Shown piece by piece: positions 20,276-29,912 of a DNA stretch of 64,000 bases. The translations under genes and the position numbers were made by a program. The number at the start of each line of letters is the position of its first letter. Within the stretch, counting starts at the first letter, position 1. The stretch is taken from assembly GCA_022539475.1 (NCBI GenBank), contig VCMS01000010.1, positions 1 to 64,000 of the forward strand. The letters run 5' to 3'. The notes under the pieces are model-generated. The model made no database searches and was not told the origin of the DNA. It saw only the letters and a list, made by a program, of their open reading frames with translations. This DNA comes from Gracilaria domingensis. Taxonomy: Eukaryota; Rhodophyta; Florideophyceae; Gracilariales; Gracilariaceae.

Positions 20276-21714
20276 TTATCGCCACTCTCGCCCCCGCAGC
20301 AATTCTGTCAAGTCGGCGCCAACTTTTGAGCGTTCAGCATCGTTTCCTGCTTTGTGCGTTGCTGCCCTATCCATGTCCGCATCATTCCGATTGTTATACG
20401 ACACCTGCGCATCTGACGGTGATGGCGAAACGCTCACCTTGCTCTCCGCGCTCTTTATTCGCGCATCGCCCACGCGCGGCTTGTTCTTCAACCAGGAGCA
20501 ATTCCGAATGTGCAGTTCAGCTACCAATTTGGTGAATTGTAGGATCGGCTGTGTTCTATGATGCACCTGCTGTGCCCTTTCTGTCATAGGATGAATAGTA
20601 AACCAGGTTAGCATATCCCCTACTTGAGTTGTCACGCGCGTTTCATCAAGAGGGTGGTCGTCGACAGTACCACTGAACACGATGTCGGTCCCGCCATGTT
20701 CTGGGCTCTCTAAAGTGAGCAGTGCCACGGCGGCACATCCGCAGCCCGCAAACGGTTCACTTGTATTCTTTGCTTCTCCGCTGTGGCACCATGATGCTTC
20801 CGATTTGATATGCGTATGTCGGTCATAGCGACGAAAAACCAACTCCTCGACGTAGCGTTTAGTGGGCAATCCAATCAATCTGACGACCTTCCCCAAAAGT
20901 TCAGCAATGTCCTGCTCTCGTCATGGGAAAGCAAATTAGAATCAGTGGTCCGCCCGACTGAAGACGACAATCAAAATAGGGCAAGACAAGTGCGTGCTAT
21001 ACCTACCGTGTGCGTGTCCTTCACATAGAGCACAGTTTCTCGTACATCGTTTGTGTCGAACAACTCTCCAGAAAACGCCTTTTCGGCCGCATTCGTTAAC
21101 AATTGTACCTCGCCTTCATCAAGAACTGCCGACATGCAGAAAACTCTTGGATACTGCGATTGCACCTTGACACTGACACCTTTTCTGAGGTGATGTAAAG
21201 CACTGTAGTTGGACGTAAGATGCTTGCGAGGTACGTCCCAAACAGAAGAAGATAAGCGTACATCTTCTAGGTGCGGACGTTTCTCATACCATGCGCAGAT
21301 TTCGCTAAACTCGCAATGCGATCGAACTTCATTTGCGATGTTCTGGACTTGACGAAATATTTGATTGTGAAACTTTCCCAGCAGGATTTCTGCAATGAGA
21401 ATGACGGTACTGTGCCAAGGAAATAGTGTTGTACGGGACTTTGCGGGAATCTGGATGTTGTTCACCGAAGGAATTGTTGCTGGTCTCAAATGCTCCAGAT
21501 TTGGCGCGTTGGGACGCAGGAGGTCAGGATGTAGGCGTTGTCTTCGTCTAGCACCTCCGCGCTGATCTTTCATCGCGCCCAAGGTGCGGGACGCTCCCTG
21601 GTTCCTTTCAGATCGAGGTGGGGAAACGAGAACGATGCTGTTGGTGACAAAGCACATTGCGCATTTTAACCGATAGGTGACGTATTTGATATTTTTGGCG
21701 CCTTTTTTCCGCAA
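20276..21714 (-). CDS. prolyl-4-hydroxylase-like 2OG-Fe(II) oxygenase, one intron
   Basis: Exon 1 is 21714-21007 and exon 2 is 20911-20276. The intron (95 bases, 20912-21006) has GTAGGT and GAGAGCAG borders and joins in phase 0. The joined C-terminal half matches the P4H fold. YPRVFCMSAVLDEGEVQLL is the usual start, GLPTKRYVEELVFRRYDR the first sheet, VALLTLESPEHGGTDIVF the family's 'VLMYLSDVEEGGETVF' strand, and QVGDMLTWFT the 'KGDALLFW' strand. HRTQPILQFTKLVAELHIR carries the distal His and the 2-oxoglutarate-binding Lys. The HxD iron motif expected 9-11 residues after RY is not there (Glu and Ser instead). It may therefore be non-catalytic. The N-terminal 100 residues are unrecognised; a later start at MKDQ (about 21576) is possible. 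Confidence 0.65.
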
Positions 21715-23200
21715 TCATATCGATCAGATCAGCGCCGTGACTGTATGCCCATTTGGGAATTCATGTCTGGGAAAGCGCGCAGGCGTTGTAGTGCCTCACA
21801 GGCTTCGTTGCTTTTGACAAGACTACATTCGGAAGGCATTATCTTTATGACCATTCTACTCGGCATGTTGGAAAGAGTATTTTGCAGCATATGAAATGCT
21901 TCTAGTAACAAAGAGCATTGTATCAGCATGTTTGCCAGCGATAGAGCGTTGTAGTTTGCAAAAGCTGGCTATAAACAATACCTACCCTGGATGGCCAGGA
22001 TGATGGACGCTAATGTTCCCGAAGACACGCTGTTCGCAAATCTGCGCTTCTTCAGGAATAACGGCTTGTTTTCCAGTAACGACAAGCACGTGATGTAGTA
22101 CGTGCCTTGGCGAAAGGACCCTGCGATAAGGATTTTTGCTTGTGTGAGCGAAAGACACGACGCAGAAAGAAGAAGACACTGCGCGTTAACTAAGCGTTCA
22201 TGCATTAATGTCGAAGAACATAAATGGCGTTCACGGTGTCGAAGGTTCGCAAGCGACACTCGTATCGATACTCGGGTGAATCTGCGATTCGGATTCTCGA
22301 TGGTACGTGCTTGCGGCCCTCAGGAGGATGTCGAACAAGAAACGAACAGACGGTATGCAATTGGTCTAGAACATGCGCCGGGGTTGCTGCTGCGCTACAA
22401 CATGCGGATACAAGATGTACGTTCCAAAATGGCACTCGTACAAGCTCACTGAAACCGGTAGCAAGGCAAAGCAAATGGATAAGAGGACTAATCATGTGGG
22501 CATGCTCGACGCGGTAGACTAGCGCCCATTCAGCGCAGTGTCGAAAGCGGAACTGACTTTGCGACATGCCTGACTCAGCGCGACACTCAAGCACCAGAGA
22601 AGGTTGCGAGCAAATTGTACGTGCTCCCGCTTCGCCAAGCGATCACGCTGATGTCGCACAAGCCAGACGAGCATCAAGCATGTACGCGGCGCCGCACAAA
22701 GCACGTCGACGAAGTGCACGACAGTTACGAGGACGTGCGCCAGCGGCGATTCCACACGCGTGAAAAAAAGGCGTGTGCTGCTCGAACGAAAACGCACGTG
22801 GCCAGCAGGTGGGCAAAGCGTTGCGCGCCATTTGCACGCGGCTGATTGGCCGTTTGCGGTTTCAAGCGCTTCACGTCAACGAGCCCGCGCGGCACGCTTA
22901 TTTTCAGGCGCTTCTCTTCGCCACTGTCGCGCTCGCGCCCCGCGTGCAAGCTCATTGTGCGAGCACGTACCGCCCGCCAGCTCTTTCGCATCGCCATAGC
23001 TTCGACCCTCCGCCATTTCTCACCTTCTACCTTCGCCGCCGTGATCACTGCTCACCTTCCCCTCATTGCCAACGCCTTTAAAAGGGTTTTGATTGATTCT
23101 TTCGCCGTCTCTGTGCGCTTGTCTTCCTTCCCACTCCGCTCTTGCTTTCCCCACCGCCAACATTAGCGCCTTCAACATTGCAGGCTTTGCCGAGCGCGTC
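21715..23200. other. region with fragments but no supported gene
   Basis: On the minus strand an open stretch at 21982-22259 ends at a donor-like site (GTAGGT at about 21980-21985), the same donor as the intron of the oxygenase gene. It may be a further upstream exon of that gene, but I cannot fix the acceptor. Minus-strand frame 22205-22594 is open for 129 codons without a recognisable domain. From 22600 to 23160 the sequence is GC-rich, with overlapping frames on both strands that I reject. Confidence 0.3.
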
Positions 23201-24843
23201 ATGCGCAGCGTGGAACTGTCGCCCTCGCTGCCCCAGCGACGGTCGCAGCTCGTGCAAGCCCTCAAAGTGTCAATTGCTTACACGCACAACTCTTCGCGAC
23301 CGTCCGACTACGATGTGCGCCCACCGTCAAGTCCTCCCTCCTCCTCCTCTGAAATAGATGCCGACTCCGTCTCTCGCCCGTCACTGTAAGTTCACGAACC
23401 GCGCGCCCGGGCCGCGCCACTTGAAGAATATTATGGAAACGAACTCCGTCCTATCGAGCTTCTAGAGGAGCTCAAGTCTGATCGTCTAGAGGGGTTTTAC
23501 AACCTGTCGTTCATGCTGCTTGCGTTTTGTCTGGCGTTTCTGTTTGTCAGGAATGTTTTGGAGGAAGGTTTTGGCGCGTGGCCGAGTTCCATTTGTTACG
23601 GCACTTTGTTCAAGCACGCCGTGCGTTTGCTGTTTCTTACTTTCATACTGCCGTTGCCGTTTTTTGTGGCGTACTTCATCCCAAAGGGTATGCAGACAAG
23701 ATAACTTACCGTGCACCAAACGCTTATTCTGCACCGGCTTAGGTTTGTCATTGTTCTTCACTGTGGCCACCAAGCTGCTGTTTCTGGCGCAGGTGAATCC
23801 GTTGTTCGGACTGATTCATGGCATGTTGTTCGTGGCAGCGGCGCTCAAGCAGCACAGCTATGTGCTGACCAACCTGCTGCTGGATAAGGAGACTCAGCTT
23901 CGCCGCATGCAACGTCAGCGCCAGCGATTGCGCGCAAGTGCGTCAAACGAAAATAACCGAATGACTACGACGACGGCGGCAGCAGCGACGGCGACGGCGA
24001 CGGCGACGACAACAACAACAACAAACACAACCACAACCACAACGACGGCAACCACTAGTGCAGCATCGGAATCTTCGTTGGACTCGCGCGGACGCTCCAA
24101 TGCAGCAAGCAGCAAGCGAGTGAAATACCCGCGCAACCTGACGGCCGGCAGTATGTTGTACTATGCGGTGGCGCCGGAGCTGGTGTACGAAACGAGCTAC
24201 CCGCGCACTCCCACGGTGCGCGTCCGATACGTAGGGTGGTACAGCATCCAGATGGTGATGTCCATGGTGATTCAGTATGTGCTGACCATGCAGTTCTGCG
24301 TGCCAAACTGGCGGCTCGGGCGCGGCACGGACGACGAGCCGCGACTGCTGTGGTACATGGTGAAACTGGCGCTGCCGTGCTTCTTCATCTGGCTGCTGCT
24401 ATTCTTTCGAGTTATTCCACTGCGCGCTGAACGTAGTGGCGGAGATGACGCGCTTCGCAGACAGGCAGTTCTACCGCAAGTGATGGAACGCGACGACGCT
24501 GCAGGCGTTCTGGCGCGAATGGAACGTGCTAATGTACGAGTGGTGCGAGCGCCACCTGTACGTCGAGGGCAAGGTGGGGCGCAGCATGGCGGCGCTGGGG
24601 ACGTTCCTGCTGAGTGCGATCCTGCACGAGTACGTCGCATTCTACGACTTCCGCATGCTGCAGCCGTACGTGTTCCTAGGCATACTGTCGCAGCTGCCGC
24701 TGAAGCGCTTGCCGGAGCACCTGGAGCGACAGCGCGCGAGCAACGTGCTCATGTGGAGCATGCTCTTCGCTGGCAAGTGCAGCATGGGCATGCTCTACTT
24801 GCCCGACTACCTGAGCCGCTTCGCTGCGCTTGTGCATTCCTGA
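23201..24843 (+). pseudogene. MBOAT acyltransferase (DGAT1/ACAT type), broken
   Basis: A multi-pass ER acyltransferase that would esterify diacylglycerol or sterol with acyl-CoA. The N-terminal part opens MRSVELSPSLPQRRSQL. An in-frame TAA at 23387-23389 sits in a good donor (GTAAGT), so an intron probably lies there, though no acceptor fits in frame. GFYNLSFMLLAF matches the family segment before the first helices. A clear 55-base intron (23688-23742, GTATGC to GCTTAG, phase 1) joins to GLSLFFTVATKLLF. A Thr-rich insert at about 23960-24060 precedes LTAGSMLYYAVAPELVYETS. Then the frame breaks near 24400-24420. The catalytic FYxxWWN motif reads FYRK-stop-WN because TGG is TGA at 24481-24483. 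The active-site His is kept in SAILHEYVAF. Start and end fit the family length. It is most likely a recently broken gene. Confidence 0.75.
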
Positions 24844-24925
24844 CACGAATGCAGTATTGTAATATACACCGGGCGCGCTGTAAGCTGCGCGCACTCGCGC
24901 GCTATCCCTAAAACCCACGACTGTA

Positions 24926-24966
24926 GCAGCTCTACCAGTGTGGAAATTCCACACCGGTAGAGCTGC
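24926..24966. repeat. near-perfect 20-base inverted repeat
   Basis: GCAGCTCTACCAGTGTGGAA, one spacer base, then TTCCACACCGGTAGAGCTGC. There is a single mismatch across 20 pairs. It lies 80 bases past the acyltransferase stop and 50 bases past a TATAC/AATAT stretch. It could be a 3'-end structure or the core of a small foldback element. Confidence 0.7.
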
Positions 24967-25280
24967 TATCCACTCTGTGGATATGCTCTTCGGTGCAGCC
25001 TCGTTCTACTCGTAGCGCCTCCGCGCCGCGCGCTCGCATTGCACCGATGCGCCAGCCATGCTGCCTCCCGTACGACGTGCTGCTGGGAGTCGTGCACGTG
25101 CTTCGCGCACGCGCTACGCATACCGGTACGACCGCACCCGCGCTCGCGCTCGCGTGTACGTCGCCTTATCTGCGCCGCTTCGCGGTGCACGCGCTTTCGC
25201 TATCTACCCCTTTTACAACTCTGCGTCCACTGTGGCGCTCGACTCCCGATTGTTTTGCGCTTGACGCCCGTTACACCCGC

Positions 25281-25758
25281 TCTTGGACCACTTCAAGCGC
25301 CTGAGCGACTCGCAGAGACACAGTGGCACGTTGGTTCACCACGTTTGCAAGCACCCGGCTCTGCGCGTCGCGCGCTGCGTCGTGGCGCCGGCCGTCATCG
25401 ACCACAGCAACGTGCTTATCGTGCGCCTGGACTCCATGCTTGACGCGGTGCTGCTGCTGCCGTGGTTGCCGCAGCTGCTGTTTGTGAACGGCCATCTCGC
25501 ACTGCCCGCCCGTCATGCGCACAGCGCGCTGTGGATGGCGGCGATGCGCTCGTTACCTTAGTGGCGACCGCAAGCATTGTGGCCAAGGTTCTGCGTGATG
25601 ATATCATACGCCGGTTTGCCAGCCAATATCTGCACTAAAACTTCCAGCGCAGCGTGGGCTACCCTACTCAGCTCCACCGCCAGGAGCTCATGCAGCACGG
25701 TCCGTGCGCCATTCACAGGCGTTCGTTCAAACCGGTTCGCGACGTGGCCGCTCGATGA
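25281..25758 (+). pseudogene. RNase HII remnant
   Basis: The remnant has the C-terminal half of a bacterial-type RNase HII, which cuts RNA in DNA-RNA hybrids. DHFKRLSDSQR (about 25281-25316) corresponds to the family DSKKLS. RCVVAPAVIDHSNVL corresponds to the 'VSPEEID..NI' strand and LLFVNGHLALP to 'LLVDGNRLP'. After a frame change near 25545-25560, ATASIVAKVLRDDII matches the highly conserved 'AASIVAKVTRDR'. GYPTQLHRQELMQHGPCAIH and RRSFKPV match the C-terminal 'GYPT..H...L..HGP..IHRRSF'. An in-frame TAA at 25636-25638 lies between these. The catalytic Asp of DSKK is displaced and the N-terminal GIDEAGRG block is not found upstream. It is a decayed gene, possibly once plastid-targeted. Confidence 0.75.
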
Positions 25759-26328
25759 GCGCCCAGAGGTTACACCATGCGCCGCCTACGTTAAAGTCAC
25801 GCCCGTCTTCTGTCACCGCTGAGCAGTTCATGGGCAGTTCATGTTTCTAATAGCCATAGAGTTGTAAACGATGGTGCTGCCAGGTTGTCTTTGGGATGGA
25901 AAGCCTTTTGAGAAATTACCGGTGCAGCGACTGCGAAGGCGGCCCAGGGCGGGACGGGAATATGACTAAAGGCCTGCGTGGAGACGATACCGTTGAGCAA
26001 AATTTGAGCCATCTCCGGCAACAGCCTCTCCGAAACATATCCAACGTGCATCAGTTCCATATCGGAGGCATTTTATATCCAGCACACATCAGAGAAATAT
26101 CATCTTTATATCACGCTTTGCTTTATCGAGACTTTATCTAACAACGGCATTTATCGAAGTTGTACTCAATTTATATCTGAAAACAGGACGGGTTCAGAAC
26201 TGTATCGATTCGGTATCGATATTATATCTCCCATTTTGACCCATAAACGCAGTTTATATGAAATCTATATCAAAATTATATAAAAATTATATCCAAAATC
26301 CACACTTTACATCAAATATATACCAAAA
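25759..26328. other. spacer with AT-rich imperfect repeats
   Basis: The first 330 bases show nothing. From about 26080 the sequence is dominated by imperfect TATATC/ATTATATC units (about 26090-26345), for example CTATATCAAAATTATATAAA. No gene is supported. The repeat runs into the C-terminus of the next gene. Confidence 0.5.
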
Positions 26329-27102
26329 CTATATCTCCCATTTCCACTGGGATAGAGGGCCATCATTGGAAGCATTCCCGAAAGCAACGATTAAATGTGT
26401 GTCGAACTGGGGGTCGTTTTCAACCAAGGCTAGCGCCCCACTATTTTTCGTGAAAAGAATGTCCCCTATGTCACAGTTTTCATCTTGAGAATACGCAACC
26501 AGGTTCGGAAAGGATGTCAACACTTTTGAAATACCGGAGTTAACTTCTGTTTTCCACTTCGAGAGTCCATTGTACGTGAAGTTAGGGAGTCCACTGTCTT
26601 TTCTAGTGCTCACCACTGCTTGTTGACGCTCTTCGTGAAGTCCGTGCGATTCATTTAAGGAGAGTGCAAGTCTCTCAAGTTCGGCTGCACATCTTTCGTA
26701 ACCTTCCCTGTCAAGGTCCTGATCAATTTCAGTACCATTGGATAATCTCACCCGTGCGCCTTGGTTTCCAGAGATGCCAAAAGTGTAGCCACCCAGGTGC
26801 TCCATGAAACTCTCGGCATCCTCTATATATCGCCCGGTAGCAATTCCGAGACCAACGCGTGCGTTGATGTACTTCATGCATTTGACTGTTTCGGCAGGAA
26901 TGTTCTCTCCAGCTCTTTTCAGAGTACCGTCAACATCACTAATCACGGCGTAGCCATTTTCGAATATTTCGTTAGCCAGCTGCTGAGGAGTTACTTCTTG
27001 GGCTCTAACTTCCGAGTTATACATGTTTTGAAAGCTTTCGAAAGGGTTCGTTTTGCAAATGGGTGTGGGTATACGAATGAGAAGGATGTGATTGATGTTC
27101 AC
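26329..27102 (-). CDS. HAD-superfamily phosphatase (subclass IIB-like)
   Basis: The 257-residue protein has HAD motif I VISDVDGTLKRAG at about residues 53-65, with the nucleophile Asp and the acid/base Asp. Motif II is in GLGIATGRY (Thr near 84). A cap region follows, and a motif III/IV-like ending is LIVAFGNASNDGPL, where the family has GDxxND. Such enzymes dephosphorylate sugar phosphates or related metabolites; the substrate cannot be read from this. The domain start suggests either ATG 27102 or MYNSEV at 27024. The protein stops only about 11 residues after motif IV, where most relatives go on for 30-40 residues. The stop lies in the AT-rich repeat, so the C-terminus may have been cut. 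Confidence 0.75.
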   Translation of the reverse strand: MNINHILLIRIPTPICKTNPFESFQNMYNSEVRAQEVTPQQLANEIFENGYAVISDVDGTLKRAGENIPAETVKCMKYINARVGLGIATGRYIEDAESFMEHLGGYTFGISGNQGARVRLSNGTEIDQDLDREGYERCAAELERLALSLNESHGLHEERQQAVVSTRKDSGLPNFTYNGLSKWKTEVNSGISKVLTSFPNLVAYSQDENCDIGDILFTKNSGALALVENDPQFDTHLIVAFGNASNDGPLSQWKWEI

Positions 27103-27651
27103 AAGGTGTTTCGTAGTATAAAAAGAGTCTAAGAACGACCATATACGGGTATTGTAGTACTGTTTTAAAACGTTACTAGGAGGAGAAGTTTTTGCATCGA
27201 TTTGAAGTAAAGAAAGGATGATTTAGTCATAAATTATATGTACGGGTTCAAGTGGGTAAAGAAAACTGTAAATATCTTTAACATGAGCTTAGAAATCAAG
27301 AAGAGTAAAACAACCTCCATTACGGGTTGAAACCCACGAAAGGTTTACCTTACTTTTTACGGTTGCCCCAAGTAATGCAAACGCTTAGTTCTTCAGAAAT
27401 ATCACAATTTTTGTACTTGTTTCGTTACTAGTATCGTGCACTTTAATGATATGGAATGACCATTTTCTATCTAGCAAAATCTTATCGAAGTATTAGTGAT
27501 AACGGATGTAGGATTTAAAGGGGCATATTTGAACCACAGAAGGACGAACAATATAAGTAATGTAATAGGAACAGGTCATTTCGATAAAGTAACTTTTATG
27601 TTTAACTATCTCTAAAAGGTTTACAACACCGAAAAGTCATGTGTTCTAACC
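27103..27651. other. intergenic region, nothing supported
   Basis: AT-rich sequence between two minus-strand genes. It should contain the 3' end of the ketopantoate-reductase-like gene and the promoter of the HAD gene. TATAAAAAG at about 27118 is on the plus strand, so it is in the wrong sense to be a TATA box for the minus-strand gene. Confidence 0.5.
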
Positions 27652-28641
27652 TCAAAGCTGGGGGAATGGGGAGGGGGATAACTTTTCCTTAACAACGTTG
27701 ACGTAGTTTGGATGAAAAGGAGCGGGGTCACCGCCTACAATGTTTCTTTCTTGGCGGGAAAAGTCGTAGAAGTACGCGTTCCTAAACTGAAAGTCGGAGA
27801 AAGAAGTAGGGAAGCCAACGAGAGTTTTCCCATATGCAAGAAGTCGCCCAACGGTCTCTTCCAGGTTGAAAGTAGTACCTGTCTTAAGCGAAACTATCTT
27901 CAACAGCTCTTTCATTATTGTGAGCACAACCGTACTGCACTCCGTAGCGACTACGTCCATAGGAATGAAACCTCTTGAGGCCCCGACGATGTTGAACGCT
28001 GATAGCCACACGAGCTTCTCATAATAGCTTACGAGAAATGTGTCTTCGTCGACAACCCCGCAAGTGAGACCCATAGACCTAAACCTGTCTGCAACGTTGG
28101 AGGCCCACTTTCCTGTTGCGACAGTGAGACCATCCGGACTTTGAGGAGTGACACCATCCTGCGGAGCTGCGTTTCTTGAGGGGACACCAACGTATAGGAC
28201 AACTTTTGAACATTTGTCCACACCGAGCTTCGAAACCAATGGTATGATGTCTCCATTCTGGAAGAAAACGAGATTCTCTCTGAGCGAATAAGGGCAAGCC
28301 TGAATTACGGTCTCCAGGGTGTTCGTTCTTCCACAAACTAGTATCGGTACATCAGAAAGATGAGAGGTAGCAGCCATGCTGCAGAATTCGTGTGCGGAAA
28401 TGACCGTATCTTCTTCGTTCGCCAGCATGGTACCTATACGCCCCCTTCCAACAATAACGGCCCGAGTCCTTCGGGCGGGAGATGAGGCCTGAGGGACGTC
28501 AGAGTATCTGGGACTCGGAGGCGGAGTGGGAGGCATGTCGGACTGGGAGTTCATTGTAAGTGTTCGAATGTTTTTGTGTGACGATAGAAATGGAAGATGG
28601 GGCGGAGAACTGCTGGGGTAAAGAGTGATACTTAAGTACAA
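27652..28641 (-). CDS. ketopantoate-reductase-like NAD(P)-binding protein
   Basis: The 329-residue frame has a Rossmann start AVIVGRGRIGTML near residues 61-73 (GxGxxG). A strand PILVCGRTNTLETVI takes the place of the family's 'vilavK' strand. NLVFFQNGDIIPLV matches 'vvslqNGlg', and YEKLVWLSAFNIVGASRG matches the C-terminal helix with 'K...N...N'. In known family members this Lys and Asn hold ketopantoate. The enzyme family reduces 2-dehydropantoate in pantothenate (CoA) synthesis, but many eukaryotic relatives have unknown substrates. A Pro/Ser-rich head (MPPTPPPSPRYSD) precedes the domain; MNSQSD (28554) may be the true start. It is intact and appears to be a live gene. Confidence 0.65.
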   Translation of the reverse strand: MYLSITLYPSSSPPHLPFLSSHKNIRTLTMNSQSDMPPTPPPSPRYSDVPQASSPARRTRAVIVGRGRIGTMLANEEDTVISAHEFCSMAATSHLSDVPILVCGRTNTLETVIQACPYSLRENLVFFQNGDIIPLVSKLGVDKCSKVVLYVGVPSRNAAPQDGVTPQSPDGLTVATGKWASNVADRFRSMGLTCGVVDEDTFLVSYYEKLVWLSAFNIVGASRGFIPMDVVATECSTVVLTIMKELLKIVSLKTGTTFNLEETVGRLLAYGKTLVGFPTSFSDFQFRNAYFYDFSRQERNIVGGDPAPFHPNYVNVVKEKLSPSPFPQL

Positions 28642-28927
28642 ACGGTTGGGAAGCGCAGAACGGGAACATGGTTCACTTTGTGAAAGTGAGCGAAATGTAT
28701 GATATGTGATTGTACTGAATGAATGATAGGGATTGTATGAGACGACAAGCTACAAAGTGTGATGATGTTTTATGAAAGGTAGGTGGAAGAGTAGAAAGTG
28801 TGCAATGAATGAAACTGATTTCGAACCTGAGTTGTAAAGTAGTTGTAAAGTACGAGTTACGGGGAGCTTGAATACAGGATGAAAGGAGCCATTTTGGCTT
28901 CATAAATGACGTGAACGGGTTTTATAG
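28642..28927. other. divergent spacer
   Basis: Spacer between the reductase gene (-) and the epimerase fragment (+). I see no promoter element that I would defend. The epimerase N-terminal half is not found here in any frame. Confidence 0.4.
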
Positions 28928-29272
28928 CTTCACTCGGATTGCCATAATTTAAAGGATGGAGTTGGGTTGCGCCCGAATACGTCTATAAAGGTCGTAGAAG
29001 CACTTATGAAGGAAGGAGTTGTAGACATGTTATTGTTGATGACGGTGGAGCCAGGGTTTGGAGGACAGGCGTTTATGGAGGGTGTTCTTGATAAGGTGCG
29101 ACATGCAAGGAAGTTGTACCCAACAATAGGGATACAGGTGGATGGAGGTATTGGACTGAGTACTGTGAAAGCAGTAGTGAAGGCCGGTGCAAACATTTCA
29201 GTTGCAGGATCTGCCATCTTTGGCTCGAGTAACCCAGCTCATGTCATAGCTGGTTTTCGAAAGGTTGGTTAG
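28928..29272 (+). pseudogene. ribulose-phosphate 3-epimerase, C-terminal fragment
   Basis: The frame opens after a stop at 28925-28927 and reads as the last half of the TIM-barrel enzyme that interconverts ribulose-5-P and xylulose-5-P. LKDGVGLRPNTSI is the family 'vGvalkPgT'. LLLMTVEPGFGGQAFMEGVL is the signature 'VLvMsVnPGFGGQ.F...vl' with the loop residues. IQVDGGIGLSTVKAVVKAGA has the catalytic Asp of VDGG, and SVAGSAIFG is the phosphate-binding end. About 115 N-terminal residues are missing. TTTTATAG just upstream (28920-28927) could be an acceptor, so a distant upstream exon is possible, but no candidate lies before the divergent reductase gene. I call it a 5'-truncated copy. Confidence 0.75.
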
Positions 29273-29340
29273 AGATAGTAGCATAAAATTATTGTTTATT
29301 ACATTGTTACCTTTACGTGTTATCACAACTAAATTCTCCG

Positions 29341-29680
29341 TCTCCATTGGAGATGTATTTCTCTTGTATCACAACCGGGAAAGGATGTGAGAGAACATCA
29401 ATATATCCCCAGTGGACGCTGAGAGGGAGGATGAACTACTCTACGTGCTACCATTGTTACCCATCCGGTGTCGAGTGGTGACATATTCTTTTTTTGTCAC
29501 AACCCACAAAGGATGTGACGGAAGAAGAACATGCCCCCAGTCGAGAGAGAGGGTGAGCAACTCTAAGTACAATCACTAGTCCCTAGCTTGCCTCCACTGG
29601 CAATATCTTCCTGTTTTGCTATAACCATCGAGTGGGGTTATGGTGGAAGAGAAAAATATCGCCGGTCGAGGCGAGGTGGG
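29341..29680. repeat. three degenerate hairpin-forming repeats of about 120 bases
   Basis: Three consecutive units start near 29341, 29461 and 29581. Each has a long imperfect stem around a purine loop. Unit 1 pairs GATGT/ACATC, TTCTCT/AGAGAA and TCACA/TGTGA. Unit 2 pairs CAT/ATG, TTCTT/AAGAA and GTCACA/TGTGAC. Unit 3 pairs CTTCC/GGAAG and ATAACC/GGTTAT. The sequence differs but pairing is kept. A shared tail with CCCCAGT..GAGAGGG or CGGTCGAGGCGAGG follows each stem. Confidence 0.6.
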
Positions 29681-29912
29681 TGGGGATTATGTGAGCGCGA
29701 AAGAGGAGACAGAGAGGTGGCGCTCAAATAGTGGAAGGTGCGGAGGTGTACAGTAGATGTTTTGGCGCGAAATGGGATGAGGGAAACAGGGACAATCATG
29801 GTGCTGGATATAGCCCGTGTGGTTGGACAGTGGGGGTGGACAGCACAGTTTAGCTCGAATGCACTGTATCGCAGCGGAAACTTCGATCCAACTACTACTT
29901 CTTCTTCTGAAG

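Noticed and set aside
24478-24486. TGA in the acyltransferase read as Trp by a changed genetic code.
   Set aside because: Other genes here end in TGA, and the same gene has a second, independent frame defect.
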